The translations under genes and the position numbers were made by a program. From contig CM075675.1 of assembly GCA_037962975.1 (NCBI GenBank), forward strand, positions 7,326,001 to 7,390,000: a DNA stretch of 64,000 nt, in the 5' to 3' direction. Numbering within the stretch: position 1 is the first letter of the stretch; each line of letters opens with the position of its first letter. The stretch comes from Clitoria ternatea. Its lineage: Eukaryota > Streptophyta > Magnoliopsida > Fabales > Fabaceae. This document shows, in pieces, positions 11,246 through 23,910 of the stretch. A model generated the notes under the pieces. It was not told the DNA's origin and did no database searches. It saw only the letters and a program-made list of their open reading frames with translations.

Positions 11246-13629
11246 TGTAACATCCCAAAATTTAGAATTTTTAGAAAAATATCAGTGGAGAAATTCTAAG
11301 TGAACTATGTGACGTCCTTAGTAATTTCCCGAATAAATTTTTCGCGTTTTAAAAAAATCATTTTTGAAATTTTAATAAGTCATGTAAAAGTTGAAAAATA
11401 CGGAATATTATTATACATACTAGTCGTGAATAATTAAAGTCATGAAATATTTATATAGAGGAAACGATTTAGAAAAATACAGTGCATGAAACATTATATT
11501 ATTACAACCCATCAAATTAAAATAAAGCCAAATTCCAAGCAATAATTCACGTAAACTCCATTCATGGCATCACTCTTCATTCTGTGTAGCATTCACTGTA
11601 AAAATTAATGTAAGAGTGAGACAGAATATAGAATAAATATAAAATAAATAAAATTGCGCAAACACAACCAACAAGGCATAATGATATGATGAATATGCCC
11701 AACAAGTTCATTTATAATTAATAAATCTTAAATTAGTCAAATGATGTCATGCTAGATCCATTTGGTTTGGTGGGAATACTGCAGTAAAAAGTCTCATAGA
11801 GACACCAGTAGGAATTAGCATAACCATGAATTCCTACACCTTCATGGCTCCTACGAAAATAAGTGCACAAGTAGGACTTAGCATAACCATGAATCCCTAC
11901 ACTCCATGGCTCCTGCGAAAATAGGGCTTAAACTCATCATAGAGTAACCCCCCACCAGGGTAGGCAATCATGGAACCCCTAAATTTCATGGTGCGTCCAA
12001 ATGCTTATGATGCATGAATGCCTTTAATTCTCTTTATCATTTAACATACCATGATATCAACATTTCCAAAACCACTTAGAAAACACAAGTCCTCAAAGGA
12101 CACATCACATATAATAATTTTCAGAATCATGGATTTACTGTTTCAACCACATGTATCAATAACCGCAAGGCATTTATGTATATATATTAATTTAGTCATT
12201 CATAATTATTCACCACCAAAATACACAAACTGTATAATACTCATTAGACACTCATCAACATCCATAATACTTCATAATCTCTCAAGAATTCAATAATAAA
12301 TTGTTACCCATAGAGAAAATATCATTTTCATCCATAATAACCATTATAAGTAAATTTCAGCATTTCTAACAACGTCATACGTTAGTAAAACAACCCTAAC
12401 ATGAGAAAATCAAAACCTTTTCAAGTGATTCCACTTTCTGTAGTTCAATAATAAAATTATCTACAACTTTCATGAAGACCATAAATCCAAATTCCAAACA
12501 GAAACACCTCTTATTCACAGAATACAAAACTGCCTCAAAAAGAGTTTTCAAAACGTACATATGTTAGTATTCTCAACATTTCTGGAGCTACAAAAATAAT
12601 TTTGGCATGGGACCAGTTCTAAATTACTCTTAACACAATTATCTACAACTTTCATGAAGACATCGATCACTAATTCCCACCACAAAATTCCCAGTTTTAA
12701 AAATAAAATTCGTATTTCATTGTTAACAGATTTTCAGCATGAACATACTTCTGTATTTTGGGCATATCTAGAGCTACAAGTATCTTTTAAACTTGAAACC
12801 ACTTTTAATAGATCCCTAACACAATTATCTACAACTTTCATGAAGACATAAAAGGCTGATTATGCATGTATAATTCCCAGAATATTAATATATACACAAA
12901 ACATAGGATAAATATTCCACACGGACATGCTGTAGTATTTTGGCTATAACTTTTGCTATACATATTCAAATCAATTGATTCAGGTCTCAAAATTCACATA
13001 ACAAAAAGATCTACAACTTTAATGAAGAAGTCAGAATCAAATTCATATGTTTTCAGCTTCAAAATTAAGCAACAAGATACGAAAATAAATCTGGAAAGTA
13101 CTGGACAGTATACAATTCTACCCATTTCATAATTATTCACAACCCTGTCCCCTCTTACTTGGATTGAAGATAGTTGGCTGATTGAAAATGGTCTCTTTGC
13201 TGTCCTAGCTTCAGATCGAAGGGCCTTGATGGAGAAGAGTAAAAGAGAGGAAGAAGATTTACTGACTTTGTTCTCAGGAGTTCTGGTCTTAACAGAGGCA
13301 GTGTTAATAATGCAAAGACAAGTGGGGAACATCATCCTCTTGAGTGGATTTTTAGTGGGCTGTTAGTGGATTGATTGTGGAAAAATAATGGAGGTTGAGA
13401 TAAGAAAGTGAGCTCTATAATGTCCACTTCTGGTCGTCCACACACTAGGGTGAATAATTGGATCAGATATATTAAAATATGCATAAGAGGACAAAATTGG
13501 AGTTAAAAGTTAATTCTAACACTGAATACCGACTGAAATTCCACTCGGTCAGCCTCTAAACCGACTGGAATTCTACCTAGTCAGCATATATGCTGATTGG
13601 AAATTGTCAGTAATGTGAAGAGAAGGAAA

Positions 13630-13835
13630 TCCGAGTCCCTCTCGCTCAAGCGAAATCCTCTCTCGCTCAAGTGAAATCCTCTCTCGCTTGAGCGAGTGCC
13701 ATACATTGCACTGGCAGAGGGAAGTTTCGCTCAAGCGAATTCTGACTCGCTTGAGCGAGACACAAGCCTCACTTATTCCACACTCACTCGCTTAAGCGAG
13801 GAATTCATTCGCTTAAACGAAATCCGACCAGAGGT
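13630..13835. repeat. Array of TCGCTYRAGCGA palindromes
   Basis: Seven 12-bp near-palindromes such as TCGCTCAAGCGA, TCGCTTGAGCGA and TCGCTTAAGCGA lie within 200 bp, separated by 8-40 bases. The TCGCTTAAGCGA form is a perfect palindrome. The same word recurs at 55165-55240 in another LTR. Confidence 0.85.
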
Positions 13836-14980
13836 CGTCATTCCCAAAACCGACCTTTCATCTACTCGGTTTTACTCGGTGAGCCTGTTCTATAACCGAC
13901 TCCTTCCATTGGGTCCTTCACCCAACTAAGTCGCTCCTGGACTATCTTCACATTGCCAAGCATATACCCACTCATTTAACTAGGCTCCTCAATACTTGGG
14001 TTTTCAATTAGCAAGTCCCACCAAAACTGACTCCCATCACTCGGGTTTTCCCTTGACAAAATCTCTCAAAACCGACCCATTATTCATTCAACCAACTCAT
14101 TCCAGGGCCGACTCACACTCACAGCGTCTGTCACTCGGCTATTTACTATGAAACCGGCTCATCTCAATCAATCGTCCACTCAGTAAAATCAATTAAAACT
14201 GACTTATAACACTCAGGTTTTCACTCGGCACAATCCATCAAAACCGACTCAAGGCACTCGGACCTCTACTCGGCAAAATCAATCCAACCCGAGTTCTTTC
14301 TCTCACTCAGACTTCCACTCGGTAATTTCATTCCAAATCCGAGTCTCCACACACACACACCGTTCCACTCGGTAAAACTTTTCAGAAACCGATTCTCCCC
14401 CATAGTTGTTCACTCACTCGGAATCTCATTTCAAGATTGACACATCACCTGACCAGCTTTCACTCGTCATCTCATTCCTAAAGCTGACCTCTTTTCTTCT
14501 TCACTCACATGAAGTTATTCCAGTGCACATCTGGACAATCATACACCGTGTGTCCCCAGTCGGAACCCTACCACTCGGAAGCACTCAGTGAACTTTCATT
14601 CAGAATTACAACGTTTAACCATGATTGACTCGGAAACGAGTCACTGGAAAAATACTTGACTTGGAAATGAGTCTTTCTGAGATATTTGACTCGAAAATAA
14701 GTCATTCAGAGATAATTGACTCGGAAATGAGTCATTTGAAGGCATTTGACTCGGCAGTGAGTCACTCCAAGGTGAGTCACTCGGATTCTCTCACTCAGAA
14801 GTGGTTCTATCAGTCCCACTTCACACATAAGTGTCTGGGGCAAAAATTCCACTCGGAATAAACCCCTTCGGCCATGTTCCACTCAGAAAACACAACTTCA
14901 CTCAGAAATTTCAATTTTCACTCGGAACAGAGTCCCTTTTTCACTCGGATAGTTCTTTCTAAGGCATTTCCACTCGAAAA
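13836..14980. repeat. TCACTCGG degenerate repeat array in copy 2
   Basis: Scattered ACTCGGTTTTC, CACTCGGTAA and CACTCGGAA words, often next to AACCGACTC. From 14625 to 14790 a roughly 30-bp tandem (GACTCGGAAATGAGTCA type) matches the core of copy 1 but is more diverged. No gene. Confidence 0.75.
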
Positions 14981-15157
14981 AAGAATATTATATGTAAAGG
15001 TCTATATAAATTCCATAACTATACTCCAAAAATGGAATTTTTGAAGTAATACAAGCCATCCACTGGATGTTTTATTCATTGATTATTACTTACAGACCTT
15101 CTATACCTCATAATTTACAAAATGGGACTATTATTAAAAACAGGATGTTACAAACTA

Positions 15158-15995
15158 TGTCTGAGACAAGACCTTCCGAGTGAAAAATGGATATAACTCC
15201 GAGTGAAGGAAGGTTAACATATTTTCGAGTGAAGCATGATTGAGAGAATCATTCTGAGTTAAGAAAAATTCTGTGTCCGAATGAGACACTTTTGAGTGAG
15301 GCAAATCTGAGTGAAACGTTTCTGAATGGATCGTTTCCGAGAGAAGTACTTCTGAATGAAGAAAGGCTTTGATTTCGAATAAGTACTTCTCGGGCCGAGA
15401 TATTTCCAAGTAGTGAATTCCCGAGTGGGGAATTTCCGAGTTAAGTGTAACTTGTCCCGAGTGGGGTGTCTCCGAGTGTGATACTTTCGAGTGGGATAGC
15501 ACCGATTGGGATATACCGAGTGAGTTTTTTCCAAGAAGAGTACTTCTGGACAGAGAAAGACTTTAACTTCGAACGAGTACGTTTCTGAGTGAATAGTTCC
15601 TGAGGGAAGTAAATATCCGAGTGGTGAACCCCTTTCATTCAATTCGTGCTCCGGTGTTTTAAAGTTGCCGAGAGCTTGTGCTTGGGTTCGTGTTTGAGAT
15701 TATCCTCGACCCCGAGAGATCTTTTCGAGTGGAAAGATTTCTGAGAGAGGACTGAACTTTGAACTCCGAGTGATCTTTTCAGATGTAAGACTTCTGAGTG
15801 ACACAAGTGAAGGCTTTGACTCGGGCAGAGATATATCCGAGTAAGATATGTCTGAATGAGGTATTTCTGGGTGAGAGATTTTTAAGTGGATCATTTCTGA
15901 GAAAGGAAAGCTATGATTGTTTCATGTAGAAAGCTTTCCGAGTGAATTTCCTCCGAGTGAAGTAATTTTGAACGGAAAGAGGTTCTCATGAATCT
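15158..15995. repeat. TTCCGAGTGA degenerate repeat array in family H LTR
   Basis: The complement of the TCACTCGGAA word recurs about every 20-40 bases across 800 bp (for example TTCCGAGTGAA, CCGAGTGGGG, TCTGAGTGA). This is the same module as in family A but in the opposite orientation and in a different LTR backbone. Overlapping minus-strand open frames here are repeat by-products. Confidence 0.8.
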
Positions 15996-16245
15996 TTCTC
16001 GAAAAGAGGGATATGCCTAAGATACCGAAGCCGAGTCAGAATTGATAATTACATCAATCCTCGAAACTCTTCCACGTCACTCTATTCTTCTAAATTCTAG
16101 CAGATTCCCTTTTTGTCTTTTCTAAGCATGGGACCCTCTCTAGTTTATCCTATCCTCTTTTCTTTTAAATATCTTGTTTCTTCCTTATCATTTAAAGATA
16201 CATGTAGCAGACTTCTTCATTTCGTTCACGTCTCTTTTGCATGAA

Positions 16246-16258
16246 CGATATATATATC
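16246..16258 (+). promoter_or_regulatory. TATA-like run in family H LTR
   Basis: ATATATATAT within a region otherwise not TA-repetitive, about 900 bp before the presumed R-region stretch at 17155-17200. It could be the LTR promoter; position only, no start-site evidence. Confidence 0.3.
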
Positions 16259-17252
16259 AGCTTCTACTGTTGAATCAGTTTGGAACTTTGAAAGTGTAAA
16301 ACATCACTTCTATCCTTTTCTTTCCAATCTTTACTGGAAATTATCAAACAAAGAAGAAATCAATCTTCACTTCTTCTCTTTCACGAGGAAGCTTGGCTTT
16401 TAGGAAGAAGAAGCTTTGAACTAGTTCAGAGCTGAAATTCCAGTCGGAATTTATGAACTGTGATTTGGATATAACTTGAAGAACTGCTGGAACTCTTTAT
16501 TTCCAGGTAGGGGGAGAGTTTACATTTTAAATGCATGGTTTATGAACGGATTCAGGATAATATTATTGTATTTAATAAGAAATCCTATATATATATATAT
16601 GTTATGTGTGACATATTTGTAATGATTATGATATTTCCGTTCATATGATATTGATGTTGATATGTGATTGATGATGATGATGTAAATGATATTCATGAAG
16701 TTTTCATGATATATATAAATGCATGTGATGCATATTGATAAAGCATGGGATGCTTATATGATGAACAAATATGAAATATTATTGTGGTTTCGAAGATTCC
16801 ACAAAAAGACCTGGGGTGGGACTTAAGGCATACCTCTTGAGCGGGGCTCGGGGTTTATCCCGTGACACTACCGTTGTCGCTGGGAGTGATTGTGTCACAT
16901 GAGAGGGCAAATGGTTTGGTACCAGTAAAACGGCCGGATCAACTAAGAGCTGAGTTATGGCTGGGAGCCAGTGTTGCAACACAAATTAAAAGACTTAATA
17001 ATGGATCCATTTGATTGAGCATATGAATGCATTGATATATGTTATTGAGAATAACATGATGATATATGATGAGATTGTGTGATATGAGTTTGATTTATAC
17101 GTGGTTATGAATTGGATACTTAATCCGATTCAATAACCATTGTTTGACATGTTTATGCTCACCCCGTATTGTTGTTATTTTTACAATGGATATAGGACAC
17201 AACGATGGTATATGAAGTCACTCAGCCGCTCGGAGTATTATGTATTTATATG

Positions 17253-18127
17253 TGATCCGGTCTGGATACCGGCCCCAAGGTTATCCAGTCTGGATACCGG
17301 TTCTAAGGACAAAAGGCCGACTCAGCCTTCCTAGAAGTCAACCGGTATCCCAGGATAATGATCCAGTCGGTAAACATGTTGATCCGGTCTCACCTAAAGT
17401 GAAGTCATTATAGCCGCCCTAGTCTTCAGCCGGTGTCAAGAATACCAATCCAGTCTGCAACACACTCGGCAAACCTCTCTCACACCAGTCGTCCGAGGTG
17501 ACATCCGAGACACCAAGTGATAACAAGGTCATTGATAACCGACTGTCACAGTGTCATAACAAGAGAGGCACTCTACACAGCGGAATATGTCCCTTTCATT
17601 CACCGACAGGAGTGGGTACAATCACCAGCGGAATTTACGGAAAAGGTGATTATCCTCCATCCATGTGACAGAAAAGTACACTGATAATTCACCTACTCTC
17701 TTGGCATACTTTGAATGTTGGCCCACTCGGATTGACTCTTTATACACGTTATCAGAACCAGTGGGCCCACTAACACTCAACGATTCATCTTCCATGCTCA
17801 TCTATAAATAACATGTTGCAATACATGTTCCAGGTTATGTTGTCCTTACTCTCATTCTCATAATTATACTGCTTAAGTATTACAGAGTTCATCTTACACT
17901 CTTCTAACTTGAGCGTCGGAGAATCTTCGCAGGTGACACCACCTGTCGCCCACACAAACGCGAGAGGTCGGTGTGAAGGATCTCCAGGACAACAAGATCG
18001 ACCTCCACATACCGAGAGGCCAGATCACAAAGACCGGATACACACAGCCGGTCTTCAACCTCATTCAATTCTCAACTCTTGAGGCTGTCCCGACACCGGA
18101 TCCTAGACCCCGGTCGGGGACGGATCA
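17253..18127 (+). repeat. 5' LTR of the gag-only element
   Basis: Begins TGATCCGGTCTGG and ends CGGATCA; the matching 3' copy is at 21882-22768. By eye there are a handful of substitutions and one larger difference, near 17515, where the 3' copy has extra sequence. Confidence 0.88.
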
Positions 18128-18150
18128 TTGGCACGCCCGGTGGGACTCGG
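18128..18150 (+). promoter_or_regulatory. Primer-binding-site-like segment
   Basis: TTGGCACGCCCGGTGGGACT directly abuts the 5' LTR, where a tRNA primer site is expected. I did not assign the tRNA. Confidence 0.55.
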
Positions 18151-18190
18151 TAGAGTTATTCCCACTTTCTGCAGAAGTTAGTAGTCGACC

Positions 18191-19608
18191 ATGGAAGGAA
18201 ATGGACACGACTTTGTGGATGGTCATGTGGAAGATGTGACCCATCAACAAGCTGAGGGGAGATTCGTCTTTGAATCACCAGCAACCCACTCAAGGAGAAT
18301 GGTACCAGTGGCAACCCCTGATCCTCGAGATGAAGTTATCAGGCAACTCAGGGAGGAGTTGATGGAGTTACAAAGGGAGAAAGGAGGAACTGGGGATAGA
18401 GTGATGTCTCAGGCGGAGGATACTCACCATGCATCTGCAAGAGAAAGATCCACAACTCTCCAGTATTTTAAGATCCCTACCTTTGAGAGGAGAGAACAAA
18501 CTCAAGATTCTGGGGACAGGATCGGTGCAAGGATGAGGGGGCAGACAGTGATGGCTCCTGGGGCATACCGACTCAACGTCCCTTTCTCAAGGAGGCTCAT
18601 GAGTATACTCATCCCCAAGCACTTGCAAACAACTCAGCCCTTGTCAATCGGAAAGTATAACGGAGGAACTGATCCCATTAAGCACCTTGATGCTTACACG
18701 TATGAGGCTATGTACTTGGGAGCTGATGAAGATGTGATGTGCAGGATGTTTCCACGAACCTTAACAGGGGAAGCTCTCGGTTGGTTCAAAAGTTTACCCT
18801 CGGAGTCTATTGATTCCTGGGAAGAAATGGCGACTTCATTTGAAAGCCATTTCATTATATCCAGAGATGTTCCAAGGACCTCTCATACCTTGGCTCAGAT
18901 AAGGCAGGGGAAAATGAAACTCTCAAAGAGTTTTTGAAGAGATTTTATAAGGAAGCTGCTTTGGTGCCTAACCTCACAGAGGCTATTTAGCTTCACATCG
19001 TTGTTGAAGCCTTACAGCCTGGATCCGCCTTTGCTTTGTCTTTGGCAAAGAGTCCTCCGACGATGTTGGAGGAGTTTCGAAGAAAAGCTTCAAAATACGT
19101 GGGCATAGAAATGCACTTGGAAGCAACAGCGGCCAAAAGGAAATCCCCAATGCCATATCAACAACGGAGAGATAAAAGCTGGCCTAGATTGGAACGAATA
19201 GAGAGACCGGCCCGAGGCAGCGTCTTCGATAATCCTGTACCTCCGAGTCAGGAAGAACAGATACATGCATTCAGCAATTATGCTCCGTTAAACTCTAAGC
19301 GGTCTTAGATTCTGAGGGAGATCGGATGGCCAACGCTTACTTCATACGGGGTCAGGATGCCGCCCCAGCTTCGTAAACATGGCGACCCTTGGAAATACTG
19401 TGAGTTCCATGAGCAAGAGGGCCACTCAACAGATGAATGTCAGGCTCTGAAGAATAATATCGAGACCCTGATCCGAGAGGGTAAACTCAAACAGTATCTT
19501 TTCAAAGGAGCTATTTCTGAAAAGCAAAAGGGAGTTATGATTGGAGAGTCAGCACAACAAGATGTTATATCCCAACAACGTCAGGGCCCCCGAGAGGTCA
19601 TTGATTAG
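18191..19608 (+). pseudogene. Ty3-gypsy (Tat-like) gag, frameshifted and with stops
   Basis: The first 240 residues (18191-18905) include the capsid-type LSIGKYNGGTDPIKHLDAY and ALGWFKSLP motifs of Retrotrans_gag. A one-base loss near 18905 shifts the frame; the original message continues (ETLKEFLKRFYKEAALVPNL) in another frame. Stops fall at 18988-18990 and 19306-19308. The end (19357-19608) keeps a CEFHEQEGHSTDEC zinc-knuckle-like motif and IETLIREGKLKQYL, typical of Tat-lineage gag. The start ATG at 18191 follows the primer-site region by about 40 bp. It cannot encode a full Gag as it stands. Confidence 0.8.
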
Positions 19609-19978
19609 GGATCAGGCCATCAAAACCAAAAGCGTCTTCTGCTGTTACAGCTAGTCGGTGAGACGGTGTATATTCTTTTTCCTTACTTGGGTTTTTCGGA
19701 TCGGTTTTACCAAGAAGGTTTAACGAGGCATAACCCCGACTCGGCTCTTTTTCTCTTTTGTATTGATTGTAATTCATAGTTAATGAAGCTTTCCTTGACT
19801 CACCCATTGTCTTTATGATTTTATTTAAATGCATAACGCTGTTGTGATAAGATACTTTCAGGACGGATGATCCTAACAATGTGTTTGTTGTTAGCGATGA
19901 ACCTCTTCGAAGGTACAAAGGGGTGAGCCTCCATTTGAAGGCCGGTGAATGGGTAAAATCCAACACCGAGTGATGAAG

Positions 19979-20930
19979 AACGGTGAATGGGTAAAATCCA
20001 ACACCGATTGAAGGCCCAGATTGTAGGATTAAACCGAACTCTGGGTATGGTTAGTAAGTTTGGTTGAACACCGGTGAAGGCTCGGATTGTAAGATTGAAC
20101 CGAACACCGAGTACGACTAGTAGGTTTGGCCGAACGTCGGTGAAGAACGGTGAATGGGTAAAATCCAACACCGATTGAAGGCCCAGATTGTAGGATTAAA
20201 CCAAACTCTCGGTACGGTTAGTAAGTTTGGTTGAACACCGGTGAAGGCTCGAATTATAGGATTGAACCGAACTCCGAGCACGACTAGTAGGTTTGGCCGA
20301 ACGTCGGTGAAGAACGGTGAATAGGTAAAATCCAACACCAATTGAAGGCCCAGATTGTAGGATTAAACCGAACTCTGGGTACGGTTAGTAAGTTTGGCTG
20401 AACACCGGTGAAGGCTCGGATTGTAGGATTGAACCGAACTCTGAGCAAGACTAGTAGGTTTGGCCGAACGTCGGTGAAGAACGGTGAATGGGTAAAATCC
20501 AACACCGATTGAAGGCCCAGATTGTAAGATTAAACCGAACTCTGGGTACAGTTAGTAAGTTTGGCTGAACACCGGTGAAGGCTCGAATTGTAGGATTGAA
20601 CCGAACTCCGAGTACGACTAGTAGGGTTGGCCGAACGTCGGTGAAGAACGGTGAATGGGTAAAATCCAACACCGATTGAAGATACGGCTAGTAGGATCAA
20701 ACCGAACGCCATTGAAGACCTGAGTTATAGGATTAAACCGAACCTCAGGAAATGGGTTGTAGGATTGCATCGAACCCCATTCGAAGACCGGTGAATGGGT
20801 AAAATCCAACACCGAGTGATGAAGGCTGGTGAATGGGTAAAATCCAACACCGACAGAAGAAAAATGATGAATGGGTAAAATCCAACACCGACTGAAGGCT
20901 CGGATTATAGGATTAAACCGAACTCCGAGT
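19979..20930. repeat. 167-bp tandem array inside the gag-only element
   Basis: Units start at about 19979, 20146, 20313, 20480 and 20648; the spacing is 167 bp. Each contains GGTGAATGGGTAAAATCCAA, a GATTGTAGGATTAAACCGAA phrase and a closing CGAACGTCGGTGAAGAA. The final part to 20930 is degenerate, with the GGTGAATGGG phrase repeated alone. Overlapping minus-strand open frames with the same peptide simply reflect the period. Confidence 0.88.
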
Positions 20931-20979
20931 ACGACTTCTAGACTTGGCCGGTTGCTATTGAAGAATCAATCGTTATCGA

Positions 20980-21720
20980 ATTCACTCGGAAAGATTTTCC
21001 CTTGGAATTCCTTACTCGGAAACACTTCAAATCCGATGCTAGACTCTTAAATTCTTCAGTCGGCAATATTTCATTGAAGTCCGACTCGTGCATTCTTTAA
21101 GTCAAGAATATCTCACTTCGAAGTTTCAATCAGAAATTATTTACTCGGAAGGTCCCTACCCGAAACATTCTCATTCAAAGTCAAAGTCTATCTGTCCAGA
21201 AGTGTTTCACCCGGAAAATGCTCCACTCGGTGCCATACTACACGGGAATCAGAGATATCTCACTTGGTATTATCCCGCTCAGAAATGTCACACTCGGGGA
21301 CACCTTCTCAGGAAAGTTGCACTCGGAAACTTCCAACCCGAATGAAAACTCGGATTGTAGGACTGAACCGAACTCTGAGTATGGTTGGAACGATTAAACC
21401 GAGCGCCGTCGAAGCACCAGTCAGAAATCTTCCACATGGGAACGGTCACTTAGAAATCCTTCTCCCGGAAGAGTCAATCTGAGAGCTTCCACTTGGAAGT
21501 ATCACTAGGAATTTTTTAATAATAAGACGTACTTTTACCGAACAGCACGAGAAGGTTAAATAATGGAACTTCCCAGGTAACATGGCCAGAACCAACTTCA
21601 CTTGGAGTCGACCACTCAGTCAAATGTTCACTCTGAATCGGTCACTCAGAGTCAAATGTTCACTCGGAGTTGTTCACTTAAAGTCAAATCTCCATTCGGA
21701 ATCACTCACTCAGGGCCGTT
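20980..21720. repeat. TCACTCGGAA array inside the gag-only element
   Basis: TTCACTCGGAA, TTACTCGGAA and CACTCGGAG words recur at 20-40-base intervals. This is the same module as in LTR families A and H, here in the internal region of an unrelated element. Confidence 0.75.
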
Positions 21721-21867
21721 CACTCCATAACGCTTGGGGACAATATTCGACGGTTAACGAGTGTTTCGAAGGTAAAAAACATAACTTGTGCTCTTGCATG
21801 ATACGCCGGCATATAGACCTCTTGTGAACTGCATAGCTTATATAAGCAACTTACAGTCCCTCACACA

Positions 21868-21881
21868 AGCTAGGGGACAAA
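21868..21881 (+). promoter_or_regulatory. Polypurine-tract-like sequence
   Basis: AGCTAGGGGACAAA ends exactly at the 3' LTR start, the position of a plus-strand primer. Confidence 0.55.
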
Positions 21882-22768
21882 TGATCCGGTCTGGATACCA
21901 GCCTCAAGGTTATCTGGTCTGGATACCAGTTCTAAGGACAAAAGGCCGACTCAGCCTTCCTAGAAGTCAACCGGTATCCCAGGATAATGATCCAGTCGGT
22001 AAACATGTTGATCCGGTCTCACCTAAAGTGAAGTCATTATAGCCGCCCTAGTCTTCAGCCGGTGTCAAGAATACCAATCCGGTCTGTAACACACTCGGCA
22101 AACCTCTCTCACACCAGTCGTCCGAGGTGACATCTGAGACACTGGGTGACTTATCCGTCCTCCTATACTAGGTCATTGATAACCGACTGTCACAGTGTCA
22201 TAACAAGAGAGGCACTCTACACAGCGGAATATGTCCCTTTCATTCACCGACAGGAGTGGGTACAATCACCAGCGGAATTTAATGAAAAGGTGATTATCCT
22301 CCATCCATGTGACAGAAAAGTACACTGATAATTCAACTCTCTTGGCATACTTTGAATGTTGGCCCACTCGGATTGACTCTTTATACACGTTATCAGAACC
22401 AGTGGGCCCACTAACACTCAACGATTCATCTTCCATGCTCATCTATAAATAACATGTTGCAATACATGTTCCAGGTTATGTTGTCCTTACTCTCATTCTC
22501 ATAATTATACTGCTTAAGTATTACAGAGTTCATCTTACACTCTTCTAACTTGAGCGTCGGAGAATCTTCGCAGGTGACACCACCTGTCGCCCACACCAAC
22601 GCGAGAGGTCGGTGTGAAGGATCTCCAGGACAACAAGACCGACCTCCATATACCGAGAGGCTGGATCACAAAGACATGATACACACAGCCGGTCTTTAAT
22701 CTCATTCAATTCTCAACTCTTGAGACCGTCCCGACACCGGATCCTAGACCCCGGTCGGGGACGGATCA
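21882..22768 (+). repeat. 3' LTR of the gag-only element
   Basis: Begins TGATCCGGTCTGG and ends CGGATCA, followed directly by the ATATG duplication. Paired with 17253-18127. Confidence 0.88.
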
Positions 22769-23293
22769 ATATGTATGGTACATAGTGCACATAGTTATTT
22801 TGTAGAAGCGTTGGCCGGCTCCTGTGTATACCAGTTTATTTATGTATATGTAAACATGAATGAGTCGGTTGATGTAACAATGATCGTTATTATTATGTTA
22901 ATCCAAATTTTGCTTTAAATCTGAAATTTATTCATGAAAAATTTAATTGGATTTTTTTGAAATTTAATTTTTAAATATAAGGATGTTTTAGTTTTAATGC
23001 TGGGATGAGTCTTTATAATTAAAAAGTGATGATTGATGATTTGGAATTATATTGAGGTTAGTGAAGTTAAGCTATGATGACATCATTTGCATTTTGTATT
23101 ATCATGACATTATATGCATTAATAAAGTGCTACGATTCGCTCAACACTACGATTTGCTGTTCGAGACTGCTGATTATAGCATTATGATTTGTTGTGCAAT
23201 TCTTATAAGGTTGTCGATTATAGCATTACCATTTGTTATGTAGTCCTCAAGGTACCTGTAACGCCCCGGCGGCTTCTCAGGAATGAACGACTC

Positions 23294-23351
23294 TCAGGAG
23301 GTCACCCATCCCAGAATTACTCCAAGTTAAACATGCTTAACTTTGGAGTTC
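23294..23351 (-). promoter_or_regulatory. 5S rRNA-derived Pol III promoter-like segment in the Cassandra 3' LTR
   Basis: On the minus strand, AGAACTCCAAAGTTAAGCAT is followed by GGGATGGGTGACCTCCTGAG. These correspond to the 5S gene A-box region and C box. Both boxes look intact. Confidence 0.8.
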
Positions 23352-23862
23352 TTAAGTGATAGGCTACCGAAAAGGATAATGCATTTATTGGTATAGGTAG
23401 TACGATTTCATTCCTTTAAGCTATCCTCGACTGTATAGTCCCATACCTATATAGTCTTTGGATCCCTCTTATTCTGGTATGTATTCGGTTCGTTCATGTG
23501 TCCCTCCTATTGAAAGCCTTCCAGGAGCCGCTCCTTGTCTGTGGCTATGCACCGACGATCACTCCCCACCCTCAACAGTGCCTGGGATGTCACATTCCCC
23601 GCTAGAAGCCTGCCAGGAGCCTCTCCTTGTCTATGGCGATGCACCGGTGATCACTCCTCGCCCTCAACAGCGCTAGGATGTCACATGCCCACCAGCTTCC
23701 GCCTGGTTCGTCCCCGAACCATACCGTACTAGGAGAGGCTAGGCTCTGATACCACTGTAATGCCCTGGCCGCTTTTTAGGAATGAACAACTCTCCCCACA
23801 GACCAACACGAGGACCTTTCCAGTGTGCTTTTGTCCTTACTCACGCACTTCCTGAGAACTTC

Positions 23863-23910
23863 CTAGGAGGTCACCCATCCCAGAATTACTCAAAGTTTTG
23901 GAGTTCTTAA
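23863..23910 (-). promoter_or_regulatory. 5S rRNA-derived segment in the Cassandra 5' LTR, A-box region deleted
   Basis: On the minus strand the C-box phrase GGGATGGGTGACCTCCT is kept. The stretch after AGAACTCC is shortened compared with the 3' LTR and lacks AGTTAAGCATG, so the A box is probably lost. Confidence 0.7.

Larger units (their letters stand above)
11308..15152 (-). mobile_element. Solo LTR, large-LTR family A, copy 2 (nested in family H)
   Basis: Starts TGTGACGTCC and ends GGATGTTACA, flanked by AACTA at 11303-11307 and 15153-15157. Length 3845 bp, no coding domains. The first 2 kb align by eye with copy 1 (same R-region phrase, same CCACCAGGGTAGGCAATCATGG segment). The distal part differs: it contains a TCGCTTAAGCGA palindrome array and a separate TCACTCGG array. 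Confidence 0.85.
17253..22768 (+). mobile_element. Complete non-autonomous gypsy-like LTR retrotransposon with decayed gag and no pol
   Basis: Both LTRs, a primer-site-like stretch, a purine-rich tract and the 5-bp target duplication ATATG (17248-17252 and 22769-22773) are present. The internal region is about 3.75 kb: a broken gag (18191-19608), a 167-bp tandem array (19979-20680) and a TCACTCGGAA array (20980-21720). No protease, reverse transcriptase or integrase motifs were seen on either strand. Mobilisation would have required an autonomous relative. Confidence 0.88.
11246..22990 (+). mobile_element. Solo LTR, family H (about 2.4 kb without nested insertions)
   Basis: It begins TGTAACATCCC at 11246 and ends GGATGTTTTA at 22990 (a decayed GGATGTTACA). 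It is flanked by GTTTT at 11241-11245 and 22991-22995. Removing the two elements nested in it leaves 11246-11307, 15158-17252 and 22774-22990. The remaining text has a TCCGAGTGA repeat section, a TATA-like run and a CTCACCCCGTATTGTTG...ACAATGG stretch typical of LTR R regions. The eroded terminus means it is older than its inserts. Confidence 0.7.

Noticed and set aside
15155..15894. Overlapping minus frames up to 127 codons
   Set aside because: Within the family H GAGTGA array; multiple overlapping frames, no motif.
19598..20812. Several minus-strand frames reading FTHSPFFTDVRPNLL repeats
   Set aside because: Direct consequence of the 167-bp tandem.
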